Positions 1 to 6,166 of a stretch of 10,970 nt of DNA are shown here, piece by piece (position 1 is the stretch's first letter; each line of letters starts with the position of its first letter). The translations under genes were made by a program, and so were the position numbers. The notes under the pieces are model-generated. The model was not told the origin of the DNA. It searched no databases and saw only the letters and a program-made list of their open reading frames with translations. The stretch covers positions 1 to 10,970 of the forward strand of contig CANFKN010000031.1 of NCBI GenBank assembly GCA_947447385.1. Direction: 5' to 3'. This stretch comes from Microbacteriaceae bacterium. Its GTDB lineage: Bacteria; Actinomycetota; Actinomycetes; Actinomycetales; Microbacteriaceae.

Positions 1-575
1 CGGTTGCCGACAACGCTGCCGCGACCAGGCAAAACCTGAAAGAGACCTTCTGGCAGGCCAGATTCAAGTGCGATTTCGCCGAGGCGAATCGAAGTCAAAG
101 GCGTCCATTCGGCCGGCTTTAGAACCACTGCGTTGCCTGCGGCGAGCGCCGGCGCAAAACCCCATGACGCAATTGTCATCGGAAAATTCCATGGCGTGAT
201 GATGCCAACAACACCGAGTGGTTCGTTGAAGGTGATGTCGATGCCGCCGGCAACCGGAATCTGCTTGCCGAGCAAACGCTCAGGTGAAGCTGAGTAATAC
301 TCCAACACGTTGCGAACGTGGTTGGCCTCCCACCGAGCCTGCCCTACCGGGTGGCCTGAGTTGCGCACCTCTAGCTGAGCCAGCGCTTCGATGTTGGCGT
401 CAACCCCTGCCGCAAAATCGCGCAAGATCTTGGCGCGGTCGGCCGGGTTTAGCGCCGCCCACTTCTTTTGAGCAACTTTAGCTTTGGCGATTGCAACATC
501 GGTTTCTTCAGCAGTGAGGTGCTCAATGACCTCCATCGCTTCTTCGGTTGCTGGGTTAATGAGTGTGTAGCTCAT
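1..575 (-). CDS. Aldehyde dehydrogenase family protein, N-terminal part (gene cut by left window edge)
   Basis: This is the first 191 residues of an NAD(P)-dependent aldehyde dehydrogenase; the rest lies beyond position 1. It begins MSYTLINPATEEAMEVI and shows the family's cofactor-binding motifs: the TPWNFP loop (residues 127-132) and AGNAVVLKPAEWTP with the conserved Lys at 153. The catalytic Cys and general-base Glu are outside the window, so activity cannot be judged. The ATG is preceded by AGGAG at 6 nt spacing and overlaps the stop of the upstream hydrolase gene as ATGA, so the two are probably translationally coupled. In context the likely substrate is a gamma-glutamyl-amino-aldehyde, either gamma-glutamyl-aminoacetaldehyde from ethanolamine or gamma-glutamyl-aminobutyraldehyde (PuuC role). 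The family call is secure; the substrate is inferred from neighbours only. Confidence 0.93.
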   Translation of the reverse strand, partial: MSYTLINPATEEAMEVIEHLTAEETDVAIAKAKVAQKKWAALNPADRAKILRDFAAGVDANIEALAQLEVRNSGHPVGQARWEANHVRNVLEYYSASPERLLGKQIPVAGGIDITFNEPLGVVGIITPWNFPMTIASWGFAPALAAGNAVVLKPAEWTPLTSIRLGEIALESGLPEGLFQVLPGRGSVVGN

Positions 576-1333
576 CGCTTGCTCCTATGTTCAGAGGTAG
601 CCGAATATTCAGAGGCAGCCGAAACCAGTGCCTCAAAAATGCGGTTGTCTTCTGGTGTGTGCTCTGGGTGCCACTGCACGGCTAAGCCAAAGCCATAGCC
701 TTCAAGCTCGACCGCTTCAACAATGTTGTCTTCGCTGCGAGCTACCACCTTGAGATCTTTGCCCACCTGGTCGATAGCCTGGTGGTGATACAGCGCGCCA
801 GAAACTTTGGCATCGCCGTCGAGAGCTTTGCTGAGCAAGCTGCCGGCATCCACGTTGATATCGGCGATGGTGAACTGCGCGTTGCCGAGCTGATATTTAT
901 TGCTGCCCACAACGTCTGGCAGGTGTTGAATGAGGGTTCCGCCCTGGTGAACGTTCAAAACCTGCTGGCCGCGGCAGATGCCTAAAAATGGCAAACCGGT
1001 TTCGATGGCGGCTGAATAAAGAGCCAACTCGAATGCGTCGCGAGTCGTGTCGGGTGCATCGGTGAACTCGCCAGCAACCTGCCCATATAGAGATGCATCG
1101 ACGTCGCGACCACCGCAAACCACAAGCCCGTCGAGCCCAGCAATGATCGCCTTAGCGTCTTCAGCTGTGAGCTCTTGCGGTGGTAACAGAATGGCCGTGC
1201 CACCGGCACGATTCACCGAGTCAAAATATTCGGCTGGCAAAAACGAAGCCTCGACTTTCCAGACGCCGGTTTGCGCGGGTTGTCGATAAGTTGTCAGGCC
1301 AATCAGCGGTTTTTTAGAGGCGCTCAAAACCAC
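572..1333 (-). CDS. Gamma-glutamyl-GABA hydrolase-like (PuuD-type) class I glutamine amidotransferase / peptidase C26
   Basis: A cytosolic hydrolase expected to cleave a gamma-glutamyl amide, releasing glutamate and the oxidised amine. Numbering from the chosen GTG start (253 aa), it has GGRDVDASLYG near residue 75, the nucleophile elbow FLGICRGQQ with Cys120, YHHQAID near 183-188, and QWHPE giving His222 and Glu224 of the triad. The order and spacing match PuuD/C26 hydrolases. The frame opens further upstream, with ATGs at 1381 and 1366, but those would overlap the ligase gene by 68 and 53 nt and lack a close ribosome site. The GTG at 1333 has GGGAG 7 nt upstream, overlaps by only 20 nt, and leads straight into the conserved KKPLIGLTTYRQP segment. 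The last codons contain an 18-bp imperfect duplication. The physiological amide (gamma-glutamylglycine or gamma-glutamyl-GABA) is not fixed by sequence. Confidence 0.9.
   Translation of the reverse strand: MVLSASKKPLIGLTTYRQPAQTGVWKVEASFLPAEYFDSVNRAGGTAILLPPQELTAEDAKAIIAGLDGLVVCGGRDVDASLYGQVAGEFTDAPDTTRDAFELALYSAAIETGLPFLGICRGQQVLNVHQGGTLIQHLPDVVGSNKYQLGNAQFTIADINVDAGSLLSKALDGDAKVSGALYHHQAIDQVGKDLKVVARSEDNIVEAVELEGYGFGLAVQWHPEHTPEDNRIFEALVSAASEYSATSEHRSKR
590..625. repeat. 18-bp imperfect tandem duplication in the hydrolase 3' end
   Basis: Plus-strand TTCAGAGGTAGCCGAATA is followed at once by TTCAGAGGCAGCCGAAAC, matching at 15 of 18 positions. It encodes the repeated SAASEY/SATSEH tail of the hydrolase, after the last recognisable domain motif. 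The period is a multiple of three, so the frame is kept. Confidence 0.75.
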
Positions 1334-2681
1334 GCACTCGCTCCCAGTCGGTGATTGCTCGGTCATAGGCTGCGACTTCAACGCGGGCGCTGTGAACGTA
1401 GTGCTTCACGACTTCTTCACCGAATGCAGCCTTGGCGATTGCAGAGTTTTCAAACAGATCAGCGGCTTCGCGCAAAGTGGCAGGCACGTGCGGCTTATCG
1501 GCGGTGTAGGCGTTGCCCGAAGTCATCTCTTCGAGCTCAAGCTCATTTTCAATGCCATAGATGCCGGCAGCGATCAAACCCGACACTGCAAGGTATTGGT
1601 TCACGTCGCCACCCGGCACGCGGTGTTCAACGCGCATGCCATGGCCGTGGCCAACGACGCGCAGGCTGAGCGTGCGGTTGTCTAGACCCCAAGCCACTGC
1701 GGTTGGCGCGAAGCTGCCTTCAACGTAACGCTTATATGAGTTGATGTTTGGCGCAAAGAGCAGGGTGAACTCACGCATGGCTTTGATCTGACCGGCCAAG
1801 AAGTGCTTGAACATCTTTGACATGCCGTTTGGGTCAGATTTGTCGGCAAACACCGCGCCCCCAGCCATGTCACGAAGCGAGATGTGAATGTGGCAAGAGT
1901 TGCCTTCACGCTCGTTGAACTTAGCCATAAAGGTAATAGCTTTTTCGTGCTTGTCGGCAATCATCTTGGCGCCACTCTTATATATAGAGTGGTTGTCGCA
2001 GGTTGCTAGAGCGCGGTCATAGCGAAACGCGATTTCTTGCTGACCAAAGTTGCACTCGCCTTTGACGCCTTCGCAATACATGCCGGCGGCATCCATCGAG
2101 TTTCTAATGTCGCGCAGCAGCGGCTCGACGCGAGTTGATGCCAAGAGGTCATAGTCGACGTTGTAGTCGGTGCTGGCCTTTAGGTTGTCATAGCCCTTCG
2201 CCCATGCGCCACGATATGTCTCATCAAAGAGGATGAACTCTAGTTCGGTGCCAACGAATGGCTCGAGGCCCATTTCGGCCAATCGGGCGATTTGTGCGCG
2301 AAGAACTGATCGAGGTGAAATCGAAACTGGTTCGTGGGTGGTTGTGGTGATGTCAGCGATGACCATCACGCTGCCAGGTAGCCATGGAATCATGCGCAGG
2401 GTTGACATGTCTGGCACCATTGCCATGTCGTTATAGCCTTTGTCCCAAGAGGCAAAAGAGTATCCGTCGATTGTGTTGTTCTCAACGTCAACTGTCAGCA
2501 AATAGTTGCAGCACTCAGCGCCGTGATCCATGATGTCTTCAATAAAAAGTCGTGCTGCGACGCGCTTGCCAACTAGGCGGCCCTGCACGTCGGTGAATGC
2601 GACCACTACTGTGTCGATTTCGCCTGAGGCTACTAGCGACTTGAGTTGGTCAGCTGTGATTAAACCTTTATTAGTTGTCAT
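1314..2681 (-). CDS. Glutamine synthetase family protein, probable gamma-glutamylamine (ethanolamide or polyamine) ligase
   Basis: A 455-residue glutamine-synthetase fold protein predicted to join glutamate to an amine using ATP, in the cytosol. Visible fold signatures include FVGTELEFILFDE (around 142-154), KGECNFGQQEI (208-217), EGNSCHIHIS (259-268, the ATP-site region), NINSYKRYVEG near 312-322, LDNRTLSLRV, and RVEHRVPGGDVNQYLAVSG (350-368). The length and sequence resemble the PuuA/GlnA3/GlnA4 branch, and I see no NLYDLP-type adenylylation loop of housekeeping GlnA. Linkage to a gamma-glutamyl hydrolase, an aldehyde dehydrogenase and an amine permease supports an amine-catabolic role over ammonia assimilation. 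The start at 2681 is chosen because TGGAGG lies 7 nt upstream; the frame extends 11 codons further to an ATG at 2714, but that extension contains the ribosome site. Ethanolamine is favoured over putrescine because of the permease. Confidence 0.88.
   Translation of the reverse strand: MTTNKGLITADQLKSLVASGEIDTVVVAFTDVQGRLVGKRVAARLFIEDIMDHGAECCNYLLTVDVENNTIDGYSFASWDKGYNDMAMVPDMSTLRMIPWLPGSVMVIADITTTTHEPVSISPRSVLRAQIARLAEMGLEPFVGTELEFILFDETYRGAWAKGYDNLKASTDYNVDYDLLASTRVEPLLRDIRNSMDAAGMYCEGVKGECNFGQQEIAFRYDRALATCDNHSIYKSGAKMIADKHEKAITFMAKFNEREGNSCHIHISLRDMAGGAVFADKSDPNGMSKMFKHFLAGQIKAMREFTLLFAPNINSYKRYVEGSFAPTAVAWGLDNRTLSLRVVGHGHGMRVEHRVPGGDVNQYLAVSGLIAAGIYGIENELELEEMTSGNAYTADKPHVPATLREAADLFENSAIAKAAFGEEVVKHYVHSARVEVAAYDRAITDWERVRGFERL
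1341..1345 (-). promoter_or_regulatory. Ribosome binding site that fixes the hydrolase GTG start
   Basis: Minus-strand GGGAG lies 7 nt before the GTG at 1333, within the end of the ligase coding sequence. It is the best-placed ribosome site among the candidate starts at 1381, 1366, 1333 and 1327. Confidence 0.6.
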
Positions 2682-2688
2682 TGTGATT

Positions 2689-2694
2689 CCTCCA
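2689..2694 (-). promoter_or_regulatory. Ribosome binding site that fixes the ligase start
   Basis: On the minus strand this reads TGGAGG, a near-perfect Shine-Dalgarno 7 nt before the ATG at 2681. It lies inside the longer open frame that begins at 2714, which argues that the upstream ATG is not used. Confidence 0.8.
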
Positions 2695-2719
2695 CCTTGA
2701 GGTTGGTTTCTCAACCTTT

Positions 2720-2749
2720 AGAAAACACCACGAATAAGGGGTTTGTCAA
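2720..2749 (-). promoter_or_regulatory. Candidate sigma-70-type promoter for the ligase operon
   Basis: On the minus strand TTGACA (2749-2744) is a consensus -35 hexamer. With an 18-nt spacer it is followed by TTTTCT (2725-2720), a weak -10. Transcription would begin near 2713, leaving a leader of about 30 nt before the ATG at 2681. The -35 is persuasive, the -10 is not. A small inverted repeat AGGTTG/CAACCT lies in the leader (2700-2717). Confidence 0.4.
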
Positions 2750-2772
2750 CTTAGCCGACGTGTCGCCATTGT

Positions 2773-2792
2773 CTGTAACACAATCGTCACAG
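2773..2792. promoter_or_regulatory. Candidate operator: 20-bp imperfect palindrome between the divergent ligase and permease genes
   Basis: CTGTAAC-ACAATC-GTCACAG has 7-bp arms that match at 6 of 7 positions around a 6-nt spacer. Read as half-sites it is GTAAC-n6-GTCAC, which resembles the GTnAC-n6-GnAAC style boxes of the actinobacterial nitrogen regulator GlnR; it could equally be a TetR- or GntR-type operator. It lies about 24 bp upstream of the candidate ligase -35 and about 140 bp upstream of the permease start, so one protein could control both directions. No regulator gene is in the window. Confidence 0.4.
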
Positions 2793-2818
2793 CAACAGCC
2801 AAAATGTTGCAAAAACGT

Positions 2819-2830
2819 AATCTAAAGATT
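2819..2830. promoter_or_regulatory. Short palindrome in the permease upstream region
   Basis: AATCT-AA-AGATT is a perfect 5-bp-arm palindrome about 100 bp upstream of the permease start, in an A/T-rich stretch where a promoter is expected. No convincing -35/-10 pair for the permease could be placed; TTCAAA near 2829 with TCTAGG 17 nt downstream is the best but weak. It may be chance. Confidence 0.2.
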
Positions 2831-2930
2831 CAAAAAACAACCATTCGAGGGTCTAGGCTCTCAAGCACCATCCCATTACTACATCGCGCGCGGGCCAAAG
2901 ACGACCCAGCAGAAAAGGAAAAAGGGCAAC

Positions 2931-4394
2931 ATGTCAGATGACAAACTAAAGGTTTCAGGTGTTACCTACAACACCCAAGAAAAAGACTATTTTAAGAAGC
3001 GCGAACTCAAGCGCAGCGCCGGCATCTGGGGCCTCTGGGGCCTAGCTGTTGCCGCGGTTATTTCTGGTGACTTCTCAGGTTGGAACTTTGGCGTTGCATC
3101 TGGCGGTTTTGGTGGCCTCCTAATCGCCTTCGGCATTTTGGTAGTTATGTATTACGGCATGATGTTTGCTATTGGTGAAATGGCAGCAGCCATGCCTCAC
3201 TCAGGTGGCGCTTATTCATTCGGACGCAAGGCAATGGGCCCGTTGGGTGGCTTCGTTACCGGTCTTGCAGAGACAATCGAATATGTTGCGACCACCGCAG
3301 TAATCGTTTATTTCTCGGCAGGCTACGCAGACGCAGTGACATCTGAGTTGCTGCACTTCTCAATGCCAACCTGGATCTGGTGGATCGTGCTTTATGCAGC
3401 ATTCATTCTCTTGAACTCAGCTGGCTCACACATTTCGTTCAAGTTCTCGATTTGGGTTTCGTTCATCTCAATCGCAATCTTGTTGGTCTTCGCAATCGTC
3501 GTCTTCGCTTCTGGCAAGTTCAGCTTCGACTCGCTCTGGAACATCGCTCCTGACGAAGGTCAGACCACCTTCTTGCCTCACGGCATCATGGGCATTCTCT
3601 ATGCGATTCCATTTGGCGTTTGGTTGTTCCTCGGCATCGAAGAGCTGCCTCTTGCAGCTGAAGAAGCTCACGACCCATCGACGCACATTCCAAAAGCTGG
3701 TTTCTGGGCTCGCGGCACCCTCATTGTTACTGGCATCTTGGTGATGTTTGCTAACACCGGCATCATCGGTGCAGAGGCAACCGGCGCAGCTGGCGAACCT
3801 CTTCTCGACGGCTTTAGAGCTGTTGTTGGCGACGGATGGGCGGCTGTTCTGAGCATCTTCGCGTTGATCGGTTTGTTGGCATCGCTTCAGGGCATCATGT
3901 TCGCCTATGGCCGCAACATGTACTCACTCTCACGCGCAGGCTACTACCCTAAGGTGCTTTCACTTACTGGCAAGAGCAAGACTCCTTGGGTTGCCATGGT
4001 GGTTGGTGCAGTCATCGGTTACATCGCACTTGTTGTGATTGACCAGGCTGGTGGCGCTGGCTCAACTGCTGGTGCGATTGTTCTGAACATCGCTGTATGG
4101 GGTGCAATGTTGGCCTACCTAATGCAGATGATTTCATACGTCATTCTTCGCAAAAAGTTCCCAAACCTTGACCGCCCATTCAAGTCACCTTGGGGTGTCA
4201 CCGGCGCTGTCATTGCGGGCATCATCGCGTTCTTGGCGTTCGTTGGCTTCTTGTTGAACCCGACCTTCTTGCCTGCAATTTATGCAATCATCATCGTCTA
4301 TGTCGTGATGCTCGCAATCTTTGCAGTCTGGGGTCGCCACCGCCTAGTGCTCTCACCAGAAGAGAACTACGCAGTGACAGGCAAGCACGAATAG
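2931..4394 (+). CDS. eat: Ethanolamine permease (APC superfamily, Eat type)
   Basis: A 487-residue inner-membrane amine/amino-acid permease of the APC superfamily, of typical length, with about 12 hydrophobic segments after a hydrophilic N-terminus of roughly 30 residues. The stretch WGLAVAAVISGDFSGWNFG (about 36-54) in TM1, the EMAAAMPHSGGAYSFGRKAMGP segment that follows TM2 (split here as EMAAAMPHSGG and AYSFGRKAMGP), and GLAETIEYVATTAVIVYF are characteristic of the ethanolamine permease family rather than of PuuP-type putrescine importers. The ATG is preceded by AAAGGG at 4 nt and a further AAAAGGAA. The gene is divergent to the ligase operon and ends at a strong terminator, so it is probably a single-gene transcript. 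Phe codons are mostly TTC (about three to one by eye), which hints at good expression. Related amines cannot be excluded as substrates. Confidence 0.88.
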   Translation: MSDDKLKVSGVTYNTQEKDYFKKRELKRSAGIWGLWGLAVAAVISGDFSGWNFGVASGGFGGLLIAFGILVVMYYGMMFAIGEMAAAMPHSGGAYSFGRKAMGPLGGFVTGLAETIEYVATTAVIVYFSAGYADAVTSELLHFSMPTWIWWIVLYAAFILLNSAGSHISFKFSIWVSFISIAILLVFAIVVFASGKFSFDSLWNIAPDEGQTTFLPHGIMGILYAIPFGVWLFLGIEELPLAAEEAHDPSTHIPKAGFWARGTLIVTGILVMFANTGIIGAEATGAAGEPLLDGFRAVVGDGWAAVLSIFALIGLLASLQGIMFAYGRNMYSLSRAGYYPKVLSLTGKSKTPWVAMVVGAVIGYIALVVIDQAGGAGSTAGAIVLNIAVWGAMLAYLMQMISYVILRKKFPNLDRPFKSPWGVTGAVIAGIIAFLAFVGFLLNPTFLPAIYAIIIVYVVMLAIFAVWGRHRLVLSPEENYAVTGKHE

Positions 4395-4408
4395 AAAACG
4401 TTTCGAGG

Positions 4409-4448
4409 GTTTGGCCGGTGTCGTTCGCGATGCCGGCCAAACTTTTTT
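4409..4448 (+). terminator. Intrinsic terminator of the permease gene
   Basis: GTTTGGCCGG (4409-4418) pairs perfectly with CCGGCCAAAC (4433-4442) and is followed by six T (4443-4448). The intervening 14 nt can extend the stem by two G-U pairs and TCG/CGA closing a TTCG tetraloop. It begins 15 nt after the permease stop. On the opposite strand the same hairpin is followed by CCTCG and not by a T-run, so it would be at best a weak terminator for the convergent ABC operon. Confidence 0.93.
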
Positions 4449-4460
4449 AACGAGGCGCCT

Positions 4461-5225
4461 CTAAAGCACTTTCGACAAAAATTCTTGAGTGCGGGCTTGC
4501 TGTGGGCTCAAAAGAACATCGCGCGGCGAACCAGCTTCAACGATTTCACCGGCATCCATAAAAATGAGTGAATCGCCAACCTCTCGGGCAAAGCCTATTT
4601 CGTGGGTCACCACAATCATCGTCATGCCAGAGTCAGCCAAATCACGAATCACATCTAAAACCTCGCCAACGAGTTCAGGGTCTAAGGCCGAAGTGGGTTC
4701 ATCAAATAGCATCAACTTCGGCTTCATAGCCAAAGCACGCGCAATCGCAACGCGCTGCTGCTGCCCACCAGAGAGTTCTGCAGGGTAACTATCTAGCTTG
4801 GCGGTTAGCCCCACTCGGGCAATCAATTCTTTAGCCTCTTCAATGGCAAGGGCTCTAGCGACTTTGCCAACGGTGAGTGGTGCTTGAATCACGTTTTCAA
4901 GAACCGTTAGGTGCGCGAAGAGATTAAAGTTCTGAAAAACCATTCCGATTTCGCGACGTTGTTTTGCGGCATCGCGAGGGTGCAGCTCATAGAGCGACTC
5001 GCCAGACTGGCGGTATCCGATCAGATTCGCATCTACAAAAATGCGCCCGGCGCTGATGGTCTCAAGGTGGTTAATGCACCGCAACAAAGTAGATTTTCCT
5101 GAGCCAGAAGGCCCGATGATGCAAAGCACCTCGCCGCGCTTTACTTCGACAGAAATGCCGTTGAGCACTAGGTTGGAGCCGAATTTCTTATAGACCGAGT
5201 CAATTTTGACCATAGGTTCGCTCAT
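4461..5225 (-). CDS. Polar amino-acid ABC transporter, ATP-binding protein (GlnQ/HisP type)
   Basis: A 254-residue cytosolic ATPase that powers an amino-acid importer. All nucleotide-binding motifs are intact: Walker A GPSGSGKST (38-46), Q-loop VFQNFNLF with Gln98, signature LSGGQQQRVAIARALA (from 151), Walker B LMLFDEPTSALDPE (171-184) and the H-loop His208 in VTHEIGF. The insertion between the Walker A and Q-loop (LIGYRQ through LHPRDAAKQR) is common in the polar amino-acid group. Its ATG shares one base with the permease stop (TAATG), a coupled arrangement. The stop is embedded next to the 10-bp palindrome GAGGCGCCTC (4452-4461). The family call is certain, but the ATPase says nothing about the substrate. 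Confidence 0.96.
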   Translation of the reverse strand: MSEPMVKIDSVYKKFGSNLVLNGISVEVKRGEVLCIIGPSGSGKSTLLRCINHLETISAGRIFVDANLIGYRQSGESLYELHPRDAAKQRREIGMVFQNFNLFAHLTVLENVIQAPLTVGKVARALAIEEAKELIARVGLTAKLDSYPAELSGGQQQRVAIARALAMKPKLMLFDEPTSALDPELVGEVLDVIRDLADSGMTMIVVTHEIGFAREVGDSLIFMDAGEIVEAGSPRDVLLSPQQARTQEFLSKVL

Positions 5226-6160
5226 TAGTTCACCCCTCGGCTGCGCTTGTAGCGTGAGTTCTTGGCTTTGGCATAGCTCTCAAATCTGCCAAATCGTTTC
5301 TCGATAAAATGCTGCGCAATCATCAGTAGTGTGGTGACGGCGAGGTACCAAAAACTTGCAACGATAAGAAGAGGAATCGGGTTAAAAGTTTCGGCGGCAA
5401 TGTCGTGGGTGCGGGCATAGAGATCGAAACTGTAGGGCACGGCTGTGACCAGAGAGGTCGTCTTGAGCATTGAGATTATCTCGTTGCCGGTTGGCGGAAT
5501 AATCACTTTCATTGCTTGAGGCAAAATAATCGTGCGAATGGTTTGCCACCAAGACATCCCAAGGGCAGTTGCAGCTTCTTCTTGCCCGCGGTCAACCGAC
5601 AACAGTCCAGCGCGCACAATCTCGGCCATATAAGCCGCTTCGTTGAGAGCAAGCCCAATGATTGCCAACACAAAAGCGTTCAAAGCGGCCTTGGTTTGCC
5701 AAGAGAAAATGGGTTCAGCAAACGGTAGGCCCACGCTGATGTTCTGATAAATCACTGCAAGCAAGCCCCAAAACACCAGCTGAACATAAACAGGAGTTCC
5801 TCTGAAAATCCAAAGATAGAGCCAAGCTAAATTTCTTAAAACACCATTTTCAGACAGTCGCATGACCGCGAGTAGTGCTCCTAAAACAATGGCTATCAGC
5901 ATCGAAAAAATCGTGAGCTGAACGGTGTTTACTAGCGCTTCGAGAACTCGGTGATCGAATAAATATTTAGCGACAGCGGGCCAGTCATAAGCAGGGCGAA
6001 ACGCAGCATCAACGGCGACAACCAGGCCAATAAGAATGAGCGCGGTTGCGATTATTGAGCGAACCGGGTGCCTAAGTTTCTTTGCCTTTATTGCAGCAAA
6101 AACGACAACAGAAGGCCCCTGTTCTGAGGCCTTCTGTTGACTAAACCTTTTTCTTGCCAA
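5225..6160 (-). CDS. Polar amino-acid ABC transporter, permease protein (HisM/GlnP type)
   Basis: A 311-residue membrane permease. TM1 is near residues 36-52, VLEALVNTVQLTIFSM starts the transport core, the FRGTPVYVQL motif is at 119-128, and the EAA loop that contacts the ATPase (EAATALGMSWWQTIRTIILP) is at 195-214. The only possible start is TTG at 6160: a stop codon in the same frame sits 2 codons upstream and no ATG, GTG or TTG follows before TM1. It begins 6 nt after the binding-protein stop, and the nearest GGAG is 14 nt away, so translation is probably weak and coupled. Codons 8-19 contain a perfect 12-bp inverted repeat followed by a T-rich tract (separate entry). A single permease gene implies a homodimer in the complex. 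Confidence 0.94.
   Translation of the reverse strand: MARKRFSQQKASEQGPSVVVFAAIKAKKLRHPVRSIIATALILIGLVVAVDAAFRPAYDWPAVAKYLFDHRVLEALVNTVQLTIFSMLIAIVLGALLAVMRLSENGVLRNLAWLYLWIFRGTPVYVQLVFWGLLAVIYQNISVGLPFAEPIFSWQTKAALNAFVLAIIGLALNEAAYMAEIVRAGLLSVDRGQEEAATALGMSWWQTIRTIILPQAMKVIIPPTGNEIISMLKTTSLVTAVPYSFDLYARTHDIAAETFNPIPLLIVASFWYLAVTTLLMIAQHFIEKRFGRFESYAKAKNSRYKRSRGVN
6097..6139 (-). terminator. Hairpin plus T-rich tract at the start of the permease gene; candidate attenuator
   Basis: On the minus strand CAACAGAAGGCC (6139-6128) and GGCCTTCTGTTG (6117-6106) are perfectly complementary over 12 bp with a 10-nt loop, and are followed by TCGTTTTTG (6105-6097). This has the shape of a rho-independent terminator but sits within permease codons 8-19, just past the binding-protein gene. 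Translation through it would melt the hairpin, so it could reduce permease/ATPase mRNA relative to binding-protein mRNA. Function is inferred from structure and position. Confidence 0.55.
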
Positions 6161-6166
6161 AAACTA

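Noticed and set aside
590..625. CRISPR or mobile-element repeat
   Set aside because: A single in-frame two-copy 18-bp duplication in coding sequence with no spacers, inverted ends or transposase.
468..698. Plus-strand open frame of 76 codons across the dehydrogenase/hydrolase junction
   Set aside because: It lies opposite two well-supported coding regions with conserved family motifs and has no recognisable domain.
1355..1685. Overlapping plus-strand frames opposite the ligase gene
   Set aside because: Arg/Ala/Gln-rich translations typical of antisense frames; the minus strand has clear glutamine-synthetase motifs.
1314..2681. Housekeeping glutamine synthetase GlnA
   Set aside because: No adenylylation-site loop is visible and the gene sits in an operon with a gamma-glutamyl hydrolase and an aldehyde dehydrogenase, which fits amine glutamylation better.
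2773..2792. CRP/FNR-type site (TGTGA-n6-TCACA)
   Set aside because: The half-sites TGTAA and TCACA are separated by 8 nt rather than 6, so the spacing does not fit.
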